From NCBI RefSeq assembly GCF_003987045.1, contig NZ_PIPZ01000001.1, forward strand, positions 372,001-436,000: a stretch of 64,000 nucleotides of DNA, read 5' to 3'. Both the position numbers and the translations under genes were made by a program. Of this stretch, positions 9,298-17,902 are shown in pieces. The notes under the pieces were generated by a model, which was not told the DNA's origin, ran no database searches, and saw only the letters and a list, made by a program, of their open reading frames with translations. Numbering within the stretch: position 1 is the first letter of the stretch; each line of letters begins with the position of its first letter. The DNA comes from Pseudidiomarina marina (GTDB taxonomy: Bacteria; Pseudomonadota; Gammaproteobacteria; Enterobacterales; Alteromonadaceae).

Positions 9298-9666
9298 ATG
9301 TTTCAAGCAAAATTTTTAGTTGTGCTTATGTTAGGAATAGTGATACAGCTATCCTTCCCAGCCGCTCCTCCTTATAACAATGCTTCCAATGTACAGCACG
9401 AAAAAAGTGTTAGCCATATGGATGTTAGCAACGAAAGCAAAGATAACTTTCATTGCGATGAAAGTGAGCAATCTATCATTGACGACTGTTATTGCTGCGT
9501 AGCTGATAAATGCTCTATGGATGAAGAGTGTAACTCTGCGAACTCACCTCTAGTATTTATTCAATTCGACACCTTGATAAACTCTCCTAGCAACTTGCCA
9601 CATCCCTTGTCTTATAAAGCTGATGTGAAGCAAATACTCTTCGATATTTACTACCCTCCGAAATAG
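9298..9666 (+). CDS. Small secreted Cys/acid-rich protein after cus operon
   Basis: 122 residues, ATG 9298 preceded by AGGAG at 9286-9290. Hydrophobic signal segment at residues 5-23, then a polar part with six Cys (HCDES, DCYCCVADKCSMDEEC) and His/Met residues, and a proline-ending tail YYPPK. Not a family I can name. Layout resembles the protein at 2763: signal, Cys-rich centre, PP-containing tail. Periplasmic copper binding is inference from composition and position. Confidence 0.6.
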   Translation: MFQAKFLVVLMLGIVIQLSFPAAPPYNNASNVQHEKSVSHMDVSNESKDNFHCDESEQSIIDDCYCCVADKCSMDEECNSANSPLVFIQFDTLINSPSNLPHPLSYKADVKQILFDIYYPPK

Positions 9667-9739
9667 CACTACTAAATTACAACTCTAGATTTTCTCGAAA
9701 TTTAAGTAACTAGACTAAACACAGTCCATAAGCTATATG

Positions 9740-9775
9740 TTTTAGGGCTTTTAGGGCTTTTAGGGCTTTTAGGGG
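9740..9775 (+). repeat. Tandem 9-bp repeat (TTTTAGGGC, four units)
   Basis: Units at 9740-9748, 9749-9757, 9758-9766 are identical; the fourth, 9767-9775, ends GGGG instead of GGGC. The last unit runs into the G-rich ribosome-binding site of the gene starting at 9781, so a change in copy number would alter its upstream spacing. Confidence 0.85.
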
Positions 9776-9780
9776 GGTAT

Positions 9781-10119
9781 ATGAACCTATCTAAAATTAC
9801 CGCTATTTTTGATCAACTTCGACAAGACTCAGTGGATGAGGCTCTCATCGGCCGTGGCATTAGCGGCTTTACGCTGTTTCCTGTGCGAGGACGGGGTTAC
9901 TACTTCGATAGCTATAACGATGATCACTTAGTTGATCACGTACAGCTTGAAGTTTATGTGAACAGTGATGATGCGCGTGATGTTGCCCTCTTGGTAGTTG
10001 AAGCGGCCCATACTGGGGTATCTAACGAGGGATTAGTTTCTATCTCGCCAATCGATGAATTGTTCTGGGTTCACGATAAACGAGCAGCCACTAATAAAGA
10101 GCTTTCGTTACAAAGTTAA
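9781..10119 (+). CDS. PII-like signalling protein
   Basis: 112 residues with the PII-like ferredoxin fold pattern: an acidic first strand/helix, a variable T-loop-like region (RGRGYYFDSYNDD), a second strand LEVYVNSDD, helix ALLVVEAAHTG, and the closing GLVSISPIDELFWVH. That closing part matches the BC-loop and C-terminal strand of PII-family proteins (GDGxxxVxPVxxxxxIR). Unlike GlnB there is no glutamine-signalling tyrosine that I can place, so a metal or nucleotide role is more likely. G-run at 9772-9777 acts as its ribosome-binding site. Confidence 0.65.
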   Translation: MNLSKITAIFDQLRQDSVDEALIGRGISGFTLFPVRGRGYYFDSYNDDHLVDHVQLEVYVNSDDARDVALLVVEAAHTGVSNEGLVSISPIDELFWVHDKRAATNKELSLQS

Positions 10120-10176
10120 CACCGAGCAAATGTTGCCTGAAACGTATTGGTAGTTTTAATTAACAGGACAGTATTG

Positions 10177-10548
10177 ATGTCAAATAACGATCATAGAGCA
10201 GGAGTGCGGGAAATTAACTTAGTCAATCGCACATTAAAGCTAAACACTGAGAGTGTGAAAAAAGTTCGCGAAGCGATTAACGAAATCGATCGCTTGGTTG
10301 GTCTCGATAGCGTTGCCTATGACTCTGAGCATAACTTGTTATTGGTAGCTTATGATGCCTCTAAAGTGGATCTCAATGTTATAGAGGAAAAGCTCAGGAA
10401 GTTTGGTGTTGAAATAAATAGTGGGTGGTGGACTCATCTGAAAGAAGAGTACTACAAGTTTATTGACCAAAATATTAAAGATAATTCGGAACATACACCG
10501 TGGAGTTGTCACAGAAGTCCGCCAGTTAACAAAAGCAAACGAAAGTAA
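10177..10548 (+). CDS. Small HMA-like cytosolic protein
   Basis: 123 residues from ATG 10177, with AGGAC upstream; an in-frame TTG at 10147 is less likely. The pattern LNTESVKKVREAINEIDRL, then VAYDSEHNLLLVAYDASKVDLNVIEEKLRKFG is the beta-alpha-beta-beta-alpha layout of heavy-metal-associated (HMA) domains, but the CxxC metal pair is absent. C-terminal tail has one Cys and a His (PWSCHRSPP). May be a degenerate or non-canonical metal chaperone; function unproven. Confidence 0.5.
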   Translation: MSNNDHRAGVREINLVNRTLKLNTESVKKVREAINEIDRLVGLDSVAYDSEHNLLLVAYDASKVDLNVIEEKLRKFGVEINSGWWTHLKEEYYKFIDQNIKDNSEHTPWSCHRSPPVNKSKRK

Positions 10549-10575
10549 CGATTAATTATAGGTAACGAGTAAAAA

Positions 10576-11034
10576 ATGCAAATAGAAACAATCAAAGATG
10601 TGCTGAGTTGGACCGTTGATTTCCACAAAAACCTGAAGGAGTGTGTTACTCACTGCTCTAAACAAAACCAAGATGAACGAGCTCGGATGATTCTAAACTA
10701 CGTGTCGGGTCATGAGGCTAGCTTAGAGCGAATGGTCGAAGGTTTTTTGAGTACAGCAAACCGAAATGCATTAGACACTTGGTGTTATGACTATATTGGG
10801 AAACATCCCATCGTTGAGCATGGACACTGTGATTCGCCTTTTAAAGAGTTAGATACTGATCACATTATGGAGAACATTGTAAACCATCATGAGCAAGTCA
10901 TTGAGTTGTATGAACACCTATATTCCCGTGTTGATATAGACAGCGCAAAAGAGCTGTTAGAAACAGTAAAAAACGTTGAAGAAAATGAAATTAAACGAAT
11001 GGTGCACACTGCGAATCGATTTTCGGATATGTAG
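10576..11034 (+). CDS. Four-helix (ferritin-like) protein of unknown function
   Basis: 152 residues, almost entirely helical by eye, with spaced acidic and His residues (DFHKNLKECVTHCS, SGHEASLERM, VEHGHCDSP, NHHEQVIELYEH) suggesting a ferritin/rubrerythrin-like bundle that could bind metal. Start ATG 10576, 27 bases after the previous gene, so likely one transcript with the PII-like and HMA-like genes. No named family recognised. Confidence 0.5.
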   Translation: MQIETIKDVLSWTVDFHKNLKECVTHCSKQNQDERARMILNYVSGHEASLERMVEGFLSTANRNALDTWCYDYIGKHPIVEHGHCDSPFKELDTDHIMENIVNHHEQVIELYEHLYSRVDIDSAKELLETVKNVEENEIKRMVHTANRFSDM

Positions 11035-11088
11035 TGAGTGACGGTTTTATCGTTGGTACTTTACGGGAAATAGCTTGTAACTATCCTA

Positions 11089-11460
11089 TTGAAATTAGCT
11101 GGCAAAGACGCGGAGTCGGTTTACCGGGCGCTGTTAAAAATATTTAAGCAGATGCCGGCAGAATACCGGAAATCGCTCACCTGGGATCGCGGTATGGAAC
11201 TGGCTAAGCATGCTGATCTAACAAAAGAAATTGGTATACCCGTTTACTTTTGCGACCCCCAATCACCATGGCAACGAGGCACAAACGAAAATACTAATAG
11301 TTTGGTTCGGCAATACTTCCCAAGAAAAACTGATTTATCTGTTCATTCACAGGAAGTTCTTAACAACGTAGCGACCCAATTAAACGAGAGACCGAGAAAA
11401 ACATTGAGCTTTATGACACCGTCACACATGATTGATAAGGGTGTTGCGTTGATGACTTGA
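11089..11460 (+). pseudogene. IS30-family transposase, C-terminal fragment
   Basis: About 123 residues of the DDE/rve catalytic end: TWDRGMELAKH (second Asp), FCDPQSPWQRGTNENTNSLVRQYFPR (with catalytic Glu), and LNERPRKTLSFMTP. The N-terminal half with the HTH and first Asp is missing, so it is a non-functional remnant that begins abruptly after the four-helix gene. Confidence 0.85.
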
Positions 11461-12366
11461 ATCTACATCAGCCTTCTTCGCGAAAGAAATAAAGTAAAGT
11501 TTGAATTCATCAAGGTCGAATCTGGCAACTATCCAATCAGGGCTCTGTGTCGGGTTATGAAGGTCAGCAAGTCGGCTTACTATGACTGGTGCAAGCGCCC
11601 GGGCAAGCTGATTGGCGCTCAAGAGCTGCAGCTTCGCCGCCGGATCAAGGAACTGTTCAAAGCGAGCAGATCCAGCTTGGGCAGCCGGAAAATGATGAAG
11701 GCACTTCGCGCGGAAGGCTTTGAAATTGGCCGATACCGGGTTCGCCGGCTTATGGATCAAATAGGCTTGAAGGTGACGCAGCGCGTGGCTTACAAAGTAA
11801 CCACCAAGCGCAAACACAGCGACAGCGTAGCGGGCAATTTGCTGAATCAGAATTTCAACCCAGTGGGCCCGAATCAGATCTGGGCGGGCGATGTGACCTA
11901 CTGCCGCACCGGCGAAGGCTGGATGTATCTGGTGGTTGTGATGGACCTGTATTCGCGGCGCATCGTGGGCTGGGCAATTGATAAAACGATGACCACCAGT
12001 TTGGTGCTGCGGGCTCTGATTACGGCTTACAACCTGCGCAGGCCGAGCAAGGGGCTGGTGTTCCATAGCGACCGCGGGTCGCAGTACACCAGCAAGCGGT
12101 ACCGGAAGCAGCTTCAGCGTTTTGGTATGCGAGCGAGTATGGGCGACGTTGGCGCCTGCTGGGACAACGCAGTTGTTGAACGATTTTTTGGCAGCCTGAA
12201 ACATGATTGGCTCTTTAAAGTGTCACAACCGACACGTGAACATATGAAAAGGGATGTGGCCGCTTACATCCGTTACTACCACCTGGAGCGACTACATTCG
12301 GCCAACGGCGGCAGGTCGCCAGTTAACCATGAATTATTGTTTAAAAATGTGTCCGGATTTAGTTGA
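11461..12366 (+). pseudogene. IS3-family transposase OrfB, orfA missing
   Basis: The frame runs from 11461, straight after the IS30 fragment's stop, through ATG 11557 to 12366. It begins in OrfB sequence (SLLRERNKVKFEFIKVESGN) with no orfA or start codon in front. HTH_21 region then rve domain with VTYCRTGEGWMYL (first D just before), FHSDRGSQYTS, and DNAVVERFFGSLKHD. All three catalytic acids are present, but the missing orfA makes the element incomplete. GC-richer than its neighbours. Confidence 0.85.
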
Positions 12367-12479
12367 CCAGTACATCCAATGGATTAAAGTGGTGCTGAAA
12401 AGAAGTAAATGTATGCAGTCATGAGGCTATACGCACGCATATACGGAATTTGGCACATACCTCGAGAGGATTAGTTGTT
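12367..12479 (+). promoter_or_regulatory. Leader between IS3 remnant and copper ATPase
   Basis: About 110 bases with no gene. Contains the presumed IS3 right end and the ATPase ribosome-binding site GAGAGGA (12464-12470). No MerR-type long-spacer promoter could be fixed by eye. Confidence 0.3.
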
Positions 12480-14813
12480 ATGAGGCAGAATCAATCAGAA
12501 CATCCACACCACGTGGATCCGTCGCACACAGATGCGCCGCTCTCAGATCCCGTGTGCGGCATGCGAGTTACAGAGAATTCATCCCATCACATGGAGCATG
12601 AGGGTAAGTCTTTCTATTTTTGCAGCACCAAGTGTTTGGGTAGATTCCGTGATGACCCGGAAAAGTACCTCGATCCCACCAAGTCGGAGGAACATACAAC
12701 GCCGCATGAGCCCGGCACGACGTACACTTGCCCTATGCATCCGGAGATCCTGCAAGATCACCCGGGAACCTGTCCAAAGTGTGGCATGGCTCTTGAGCCA
12801 TTGATGCCCAGTCTGGATGATGATAACAATCCAGAGTTGAAAGATTTTTCACGCAGGTTCTGGTGGACGCTGCCGTTTACTGTCATCGTGACAATACATG
12901 CTATGTTCGGCCCGCAGCTTGGCTGGTTCAGCATGAGCGTGCAAACATGGATCGAACTCGTTCTTTCAATACCGGTAGTGTTGTGGGCAGGGCAGCCATT
13001 TTTTGTACGGGGCTGGCAATCAGTAGTGAACCGCAGCCCGAACATGTGGACGCTGATAGGCCTTGGTACTGGAGCGGCGTTTATCTATAGCACTATCGCG
13101 ACGATAGCACCGGGCATATTCCCTGAAACTTTCATGTCGATGGGCCGCGTTTCAGTCTATTTTGAAGCAGCAGTTGTCATTATTTCGCTGACATTGTTGG
13201 GTCAGATGCTTGAGTTGAGGGCACGCTCGAAAACATCAGCTGCCATCAAGTCCTTGCTCGGTCTGGCGCCTAAGACAGCACGGCGGATCAACAAGGATGG
13301 CACTGAGGAAGATGTGCCTTTGAATCACGTACATGAAGGTGATCGCTTGCGCGTTCGCCCTGGTGAAAAAGTCCCGGTTGACGGCACGGTAGAGGAAGGT
13401 AATAGCTCATTGGATGAGTCGATGTTGACCGGAGAGCCACTCCCCGTAAGCAAGCGGCCCGGAGACAAGGTGATTGGCGCGACGATGAATACTTCAGGCG
13501 CTCTTGTGATTCGGGCAGAGAAAGTGGGTTCTGCCACAGTGCTCTCTCAGATTGTGCAGCTCGTAGCGCAGGCGCAGCGTTCGCGCGCTCCCATGCAGCG
13601 CATGGCTGACTTGGTTGCCGGTTACTTCGTTATGGCTGTAGTGGTCATCGCCATAACAACTCTGTTCGTTTGGGGATTCTTCGGTCCGCAACCGAGCTGG
13701 GTGTACGGTTTGATAAATGCTGTTGCGGTGCTGATTATCGCTTGCCCGTGTGCGTTGGGGCTGGCCACACCCATGTCCATCATGGTGGCAACCGGCAAAG
13801 CCGCTACGCAAGGCGTGCTGTTTCGCGATGCCGCCGCGATTGAGAACTTCCGCAAAGTCGATACTCTGATTGTTGATAAAACCGGCACATTGACTGAAGG
13901 ACGTCCGGCTTTTGAACAAGCAATTCCGGCAGGTGACATAACTGCCGATGAAGTACTACGTCTTGCAGCGAGCCTCGATCAAGGCAGTGAACATCCACTT
14001 GCCGACGCTATTGTGAACGCGGCGCGCGAGCGCGGCCTCACACTCAGTGCAGTCGACGATTTTGAATCAGGTAGCGGCATCGGCGTTCGTGGCCAAGTCG
14101 ATAGTAAGTCGCTGGTCCTGGGCAATACAGCTCTGATGCAGCAAGACGGGATTGATGTTACCCACCTGACAAACATCGCCGACTCATTGCGCGAAAAAGG
14201 TGCGAGTGTCATGTATCTCGCCTCGGATGGCCAACTTGCAGGCCTGTTGGCTGTCTCCGACCCGATCAAACAGAGCACGCTGGAAGCAGTGCGAGATCTC
14301 CAGCAAGCGGGGATTCGTATCATCATGGCAACCGGCGATGGTATTGCAACGGCTAACGCTGTTGCCAAGGAATTGGGAATCGACGAAGTGCACGGCGAAG
14401 TCAAACCTGCTGACAAGCTTGACCTCGTCACACAGCTTCAAGCTGAAGGTTGTATTGTAGCTATGGCTGGGGACGGGATTAACGATGCCCCGGCTCTCGC
14501 AAAGGCTAACGTAGGTATCGCCATGGGGACGGGTACAGACGTTGCCATGAACAGCGCTCAGGTAACCCTGGTCAAAGGCGACTTGCGTGGAATCTCCAAC
14601 GCACGGCACCTTTCCGATAGTACCGTCGCTAATATGAAGCAAAATCTGGGTTTCGCGTTTATCTACAATGCGCTTGGCGTCCCGATCGCAGCCGGTGTGT
14701 TGTATCCCCTCACGGGTATTCTGCTCTCACCCATGTTCGCCGCACTCGCAATGAGTCTCAGCTCGGCATCGGTGGTTTTCAACGCTCTCCGGCTTCGTGG
14801 CTCACGCGATTGA
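12480..14813 (+). CDS. Copper-translocating P1B-type ATPase with YHS and heavy-metal-binding N terminus
   Basis: 777 residues from ATG 12480 (GAGAGGA ribosome-binding site); an in-frame TTG at 12450 is rejected. N terminus: His-rich stretch, YHS domain (DPVCGMRV...[12 protein letters not shown]), then a heavy-metal-binding motif [20 protein letters not shown]. Core: [10 protein letters not shown] in the metal-binding helix (about residue 422), phosphorylation motif DKTGTLTEG (about 465), hinge GDGINDAPA (about 664). Exports Cu(I) from the cytoplasm. Base composition is higher in GC than the flanking cus and czc operons, suggesting separate acquisition. Confidence 0.93.
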   Translation: MRQNQSEHPHHVDPSHTDAPLSDPVCGMRVTENSSHHMEHEGKSFYFCSTKCLGRFRDDPEKYLDPTKSEEHTTPHEPGTTYTCPMHPEILQDHPGTCPKCGMALEPLMPSLDDDNNPELKDFSRRFWWTLPFTVIVTIHAMFGPQLGWFSMSVQTWIELVLSIPVVLWAGQPFFVRGWQSVVNRSPNMWTLIGLGTGAAFIYSTIATIAPGIFPETFMSMGRVSVYFEAAVVIISLTLLGQMLELRARSKTSAAIKSLLGLAPKTARRINKDGTEEDVPLNHVHEGDRLRVRPGEKVPVDGTVEEGNSSLDESMLTGEPLPVSKRPGDKVIGATMNTSGALVIRAEKVGSATVLSQIVQLVAQAQRSRAPMQRMADLVAGYFVMAVVVIAITTLFVWGFFGPQPSWVYGLINAVAVLIIACPCALGLATPMSIMVATGKAATQGVLFRDAAAIENFRKVDTLIVDKTGTLTEGRPAFEQAIPAGDITADEVLRLAASLDQGSEHPLADAIVNAARERGLTLSAVDDFESGSGIGVRGQVDSKSLVLGNTALMQQDGIDVTHLTNIADSLREKGASVMYLASDGQLAGLLAVSDPIKQSTLEAVRDLQQAGIRIIMATGDGIATANAVAKELGIDEVHGEVKPADKLDLVTQLQAEGCIVAMAGDGINDAPALAKANVGIAMGTGTDVAMNSAQVTLVKGDLRGISNARHLSDSTVANMKQNLGFAFIYNALGVPIAAGVLYPLTGILLSPMFAALAMSLSSASVVFNALRLRGSRD

Positions 14814-14848
14814 ATGGGGCGATAACCCACGGAATGATGCTCTGATAA

Positions 14849-14886
14849 CACAAGCTGCTGAAGAACAGATGTTTCAGCAGCTTGTG
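14849..14886 (+). terminator. 14-bp perfect hairpin after copper ATPase
   Basis: Arms CACAAGCTGCTGAA (14849-14862) and its exact complement (14873-14886) around a 10-base loop, 36 bases after the ATPase stop. No T-run follows, so it is a probable but not classical terminator. Confidence 0.55.
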
Positions 14887-14909
14887 CCCCCTCATCCACC
14901 ATCCGTTGA

Positions 14910-14989
14910 TTAACGAGGCCTTAATCGATGCTGTTTCACCAGCGTATAGAATACCGGGATGACAATGAGTGTGAGGATAGTGGAAGAAA
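14910..14989 (-). pseudogene. C-terminal stump of a CzcA/CusA-type RND pump
   Basis: On the minus strand the sequence reads SSTILTLIVIPVFYTLV followed by KQHRLRPR and a stop at 14910-14912. This is the conserved last transmembrane helix of HME-RND pumps (compare SSTLLTLVVLPALYYLV at the end of the complete pump at 18817). It is cut exactly at the left end of the IS3 element at 14990, so the rest of the pump has been lost. Confidence 0.8.
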
Positions 14990-15030
14990 TGTAAATACCC
15001 CATTTCTAACACAGTCATCTCGTAGAGTAT

Positions 15031-15840
15031 TTATGCCGCATTTCGGTACTCAAATGGCGTCATGTCATTGAGTGAATCGTGCGGTCGTTCGTTGTTGTAT
15101 AGCTCAATCCAATCTTCGGTTATTTGCTTCACTTCGTTCAGGTTGTTGAAGATGTAGCAATCGAGTACATCATCACGATAAGTTCGGTTAAATCGTTCAA
15201 TGTAGGCGTTTTGATATGGGCAACCAGGTTTAATGTAATCAATCATAATGTCATGTGCTTTTGCCCAATTTACAAACACTTCCGAGGTGAATTCGCTGCC
15301 ATTATCAACCCGAATTTTCTCAGGGTAACCATGCCACTCAGCAAGTTGGTCAAGATAGCGTATGACGCGCAACGACGGCATGCTGGTCGCAATATCGATA
15401 CCTAAAACTTCGCGATTAAAGTCATCAATGACATTAAATGTGCGAAACCTGACTTTGTTGTGCAAGCTGTCACTCATAAAGTCCATTGACCAGGACTTAC
15501 CCAATGCATTCGGTGCAGCCAATGGCTCTGGGTTGCGGTTGGGTAATCGCTTTTTGCCTTTGCGTCGCAGGTTCAGTTTTAGCTCAGTATAAACGCGATA
15601 AACACGCTTGTGGTTCCATCGATGGCCTAGCTTTCGAGGCGTTTAAAGCACTTCGGGAACCCCCCACCGATGGTGCTTGTCGATTAAAGCATTCAAGGCA
15701 TCAATGATTTCGTCATCATCGGTCAATTTTGGCTCGTAATAGTAAGCAGTACGGCTAATGCCAACTACATCACAGCACTTTACAACGCTCGCGTTATACT
15801 GCACCTGCAACTCGCGTGCCCAGGTTTCCCGTTCTGCCAC
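15031..15840 (-). pseudogene. IS3-family transposase OrfB with internal stop
   Basis: 269 codons in one frame: N-terminal HTH_21 part (VVGISRTAYYYEP), then after a TAA at 15643-15645 the rve domain with WSMDFMSDSL (first D), RVDNGSEFTSE (second D) and YIERFNRTYRDDVLD (catalytic Glu). Between RWG and RKLGHRWNH eight codons (VPEVL-stop-TP) do not fit the family. The +1 reading there (PKCFKRL) does, so one base gained in the G-run and one lost about 20 bases later would explain it. The inserted stop should abolish OrfB unless it is bypassed. Confidence 0.85.
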
Positions 15841-15845
15841 AGGTG

Positions 15846-16106
15846 CTAGAGCTTTTTTATTATGTCTTCTTGCATTTGTGACTTGAGGCTCAGCACAGCA
15901 TACATCTGCTTAAGCCGGCGGTTTTCTTCTTCCAGTTCTTTTAAGCGGCGCACATCAGACGCTTCCATACCACCGTATTTTTCGCGCCATTTGTAAAACG
16001 TTGAATTACCGATGCCGTACTTACGGCAAATATCTTTCACCGGCATCCCGGCTTCGGCTTCTTTTAAAATCGCCACAATTTGGCTTTCAGTCATGCGTTT
16101 GCTCAT
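15846..16106 (-). CDS. IS3-family transposase OrfA
   Basis: 86 residues: helix-turn-helix (MSKRMTESQIVAILKEAEAG, then VKDICRKYGIGNSTFYKWREKYGG) followed by a leucine-zipper coiled coil (RRLKELEEENRRLKQMYAVLSL). This is the usual IS3 OrfA, which binds the IS ends. It is intact and followed by orfB; an OrfAB fusion would need the usual -1 frameshift near their junction. Confidence 0.9.
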   Translation of the reverse strand: MSKRMTESQIVAILKEAEAGMPVKDICRKYGIGNSTFYKWREKYGGMEASDVRRLKELEEENRRLKQMYAVLSLKSQMQEDIIKKL

Positions 16107-16285
16107 CGTAAACCCCTTTGCTTTAGTTTAAAAGAAATTCTACGAGCGAGCTGTATTATTTTACGGGGTAGTTACACCATTTACACAAAATCTTTTACAG
16201 TCTCTTTATAAACTTCTCTAAAGAATGCAATCCTTAGTTAACTGACAACTGGTCTTTTGGAAAATTATTTGATAAAGTGCCCACC

Positions 16286-16609
16286 ATGAAATTATCTTGG
16301 TTGCTTATCACCGTCGTATTGATACACAGTTTTTTTACCTGTGCGTCGGCGGTTGGGCACGTGGAAGACACCAATCATCAAAGTGTGGATATTGTCTTTG
16401 ACGCAGACCATGCTGCCGAACATCAACAGACCAACGACGCGCAAGCGGACATCGATCACGAGCATCAATTTCACGCCCATATAAGCTGTATTACTGGCTA
16501 CGGAGTGTTTGTTTCCGTAACACCAGTCATCGTGGCTTCTAATTCAAAATCTTCAACATTTGGTCAAAGCCTGACTAATCAACCACCGGTCCCTCCACCA
16601 AACGTGTAA
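16286..16609 (+). CDS. Small secreted His-rich protein before czc operon
   Basis: 107 residues from ATG 16286 (in-frame GTG at 16277 also possible). Signal peptide LSWLLITVVLIHSFFTCASA, then a stretch dense in His and acids (DADHAAEHQQ, DIDHEHQFHAH), two Cys, and a proline-rich end PPVPPPNV. Lies 45 bases upstream of the czcC-like gene and is likely co-transcribed. His richness fits Zn/Co/Ni binding in the periplasm; that is inference. Confidence 0.65.
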   Translation: MKLSWLLITVVLIHSFFTCASAVGHVEDTNHQSVDIVFDADHAAEHQQTNDAQADIDHEHQFHAHISCITGYGVFVSVTPVIVASNSKSSTFGQSLTNQPPVPPPNV

Positions 16610-16654
16610 CCGTTAACTTTAATTTCTAAATCTTTAAGTTAATGGAGAAGCTAC

Positions 16655-17902
16655 ATGAAGTACTTAAGCTTTGTGGCAGCCTTATGTCTTGGCGTTCTAT
16701 TGTCAGAGGCACATGCTGCTACAACCGAGTTAACGCTGGAAGAGGCGTTACAGAAAACGTTAAAAAACAACCCTGAATTACTTGAATACGATTACAAAAT
16801 ACGTGCTGCCGCCGCGATGGTTGAACAGGCTGAGTTTTCACCCAACCCGACCTTGTCAGCGGAAGTTGAAAACTTAGCGGGCTCTGGTGAGTTTGGGGGG
16901 ATCAGTAACGCCCAGTTGACGGTGTCTTTTTCTCAGCTTATTGAGCTAGGGGATAAAAGGCAGTTGCGAGTGGATGCTGCCACGGCGAATGAAAAAGCCC
17001 AGCAAGCGGAATATGAGTACCGCCGAGTTGAAGTGTTAGCTGAAGCGACACAACGTTTCTATGAAGTTTTGAAGTTACAGCAATTGGCGCTCATCAGTGC
17101 TCGCCAGTTAGAGCGAACTGAACGCCTACTCACCATAGCGAAAGAACGGGTATCAGCCGGAGCGGTGCCGAAATCTGAGGTTATCCGCATTCAGCTAGAA
17201 TTAGAGCGCCAATACGCCTTTTCTGATGAGTTAAAGGGTAAGCTCAAGCAGCAGAAAGTCGAGTTGGCGTCAATGTGGGCAGGCGACATCGATTTTGACT
17301 TGGTCTCAGGACGTTTTGCATTCCCGTTGGCGTTACCTGCAAGGGGGGAAGTGCTCACGGCCGTTAATCGGGCTCCGGAATACTTGCGGTTGCTAGACTC
17401 TGAGCAGCTTTTGCAAGCTCAAGCGAATGCGTTAAAGGCAGATTCTGTTGCGGATGTGACTGTTGGTATCGGTGCCCGTTATGACAACCAATTAAATGAT
17501 GCCGGTTTTACCGTTCAGGCCTCAATGCCATTGCAGTTAAGCAATCCTAATGTGGGCCGTATTAAGCAACGCCGTATATTGTATCAATCGAACCTCGCAC
17601 AACAGAAGCAGGTCCGACAACAACTGAAATCTATGGCGCTTTCTTTAGTGCATAGCTTACATACTCACCAAGACTACCTGCAAAAGGTGACACAGCGCCT
17701 ACTGCCATTATCTGAACAGCTATTGGAACAAACTCGACAGGGTTACGCGCGAGGTACGCATTCCTTGCTTCAGGTGCTAGATGCCCAGACAGAGCTCGCC
17801 AAACTTGAGTATGAAAAATTATCCCGAGCGCATGCGATCTACAGTGACATGATCCAACTTGAGCGCATGACAGGACAGCCATTTTTAGGAGTACAACCAT
17901 GA
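16655..17902 (+). CDS. TolC-family outer membrane factor (CzcC-like)
   Basis: 415 residues with signal peptide (to about residue 22, SEAHAA) and two OEP repeats. Start ATG 16655 with GGAG at 16643. Its stop overlaps the ATG of the adaptor gene (ATGA at 17899-17902), so the two are translationally coupled. Forms the exit channel of the divalent-cation RND system. Confidence 0.87.
   Translation: MKYLSFVAALCLGVLLSEAHAATTELTLEEALQKTLKNNPELLEYDYKIRAAAAMVEQAEFSPNPTLSAEVENLAGSGEFGGISNAQLTVSFSQLIELGDKRQLRVDAATANEKAQQAEYEYRRVEVLAEATQRFYEVLKLQQLALISARQLERTERLLTIAKERVSAGAVPKSEVIRIQLELERQYAFSDELKGKLKQQKVELASMWAGDIDFDLVSGRFAFPLALPARGEVLTAVNRAPEYLRLLDSEQLLQAQANALKADSVADVTVGIGARYDNQLNDAGFTVQASMPLQLSNPNVGRIKQRRILYQSNLAQQKQVRQQLKSMALSLVHSLHTHQDYLQKVTQRLLPLSEQLLEQTRQGYARGTHSLLQVLDAQTELAKLEYEKLSRAHAIYSDMIQLERMTGQPFLGVQP

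Larger units (their letters stand above)
14990..16176 (-). mobile_element. IS3-family insertion sequence, about 1187 bp
   Basis: Ends are imperfect inverted repeats: left 5'-TGTAAATACCCC (14990), right read inward from the other end 5'-TGTAACTACCCC (ending 16176), with further matching ACAG and CTCGTAGA blocks about 17-33 bases in. TG...CA termini fit IS3. Contains orfA (15846-16106) and orfB (15031-15840) on the minus strand. No 3-4 bp target duplication is seen (left flank GAAA, right flank CCAT), which points to a deletion or recombination next to the element. Confidence 0.85.

Noticed and set aside
11422-12204. 260-codon open frame on the minus strand
   Set aside because: Lies wholly antisense to the IS3 OrfB, a frequent artefact of GC-rich genes; composition is low complexity and no family fits.
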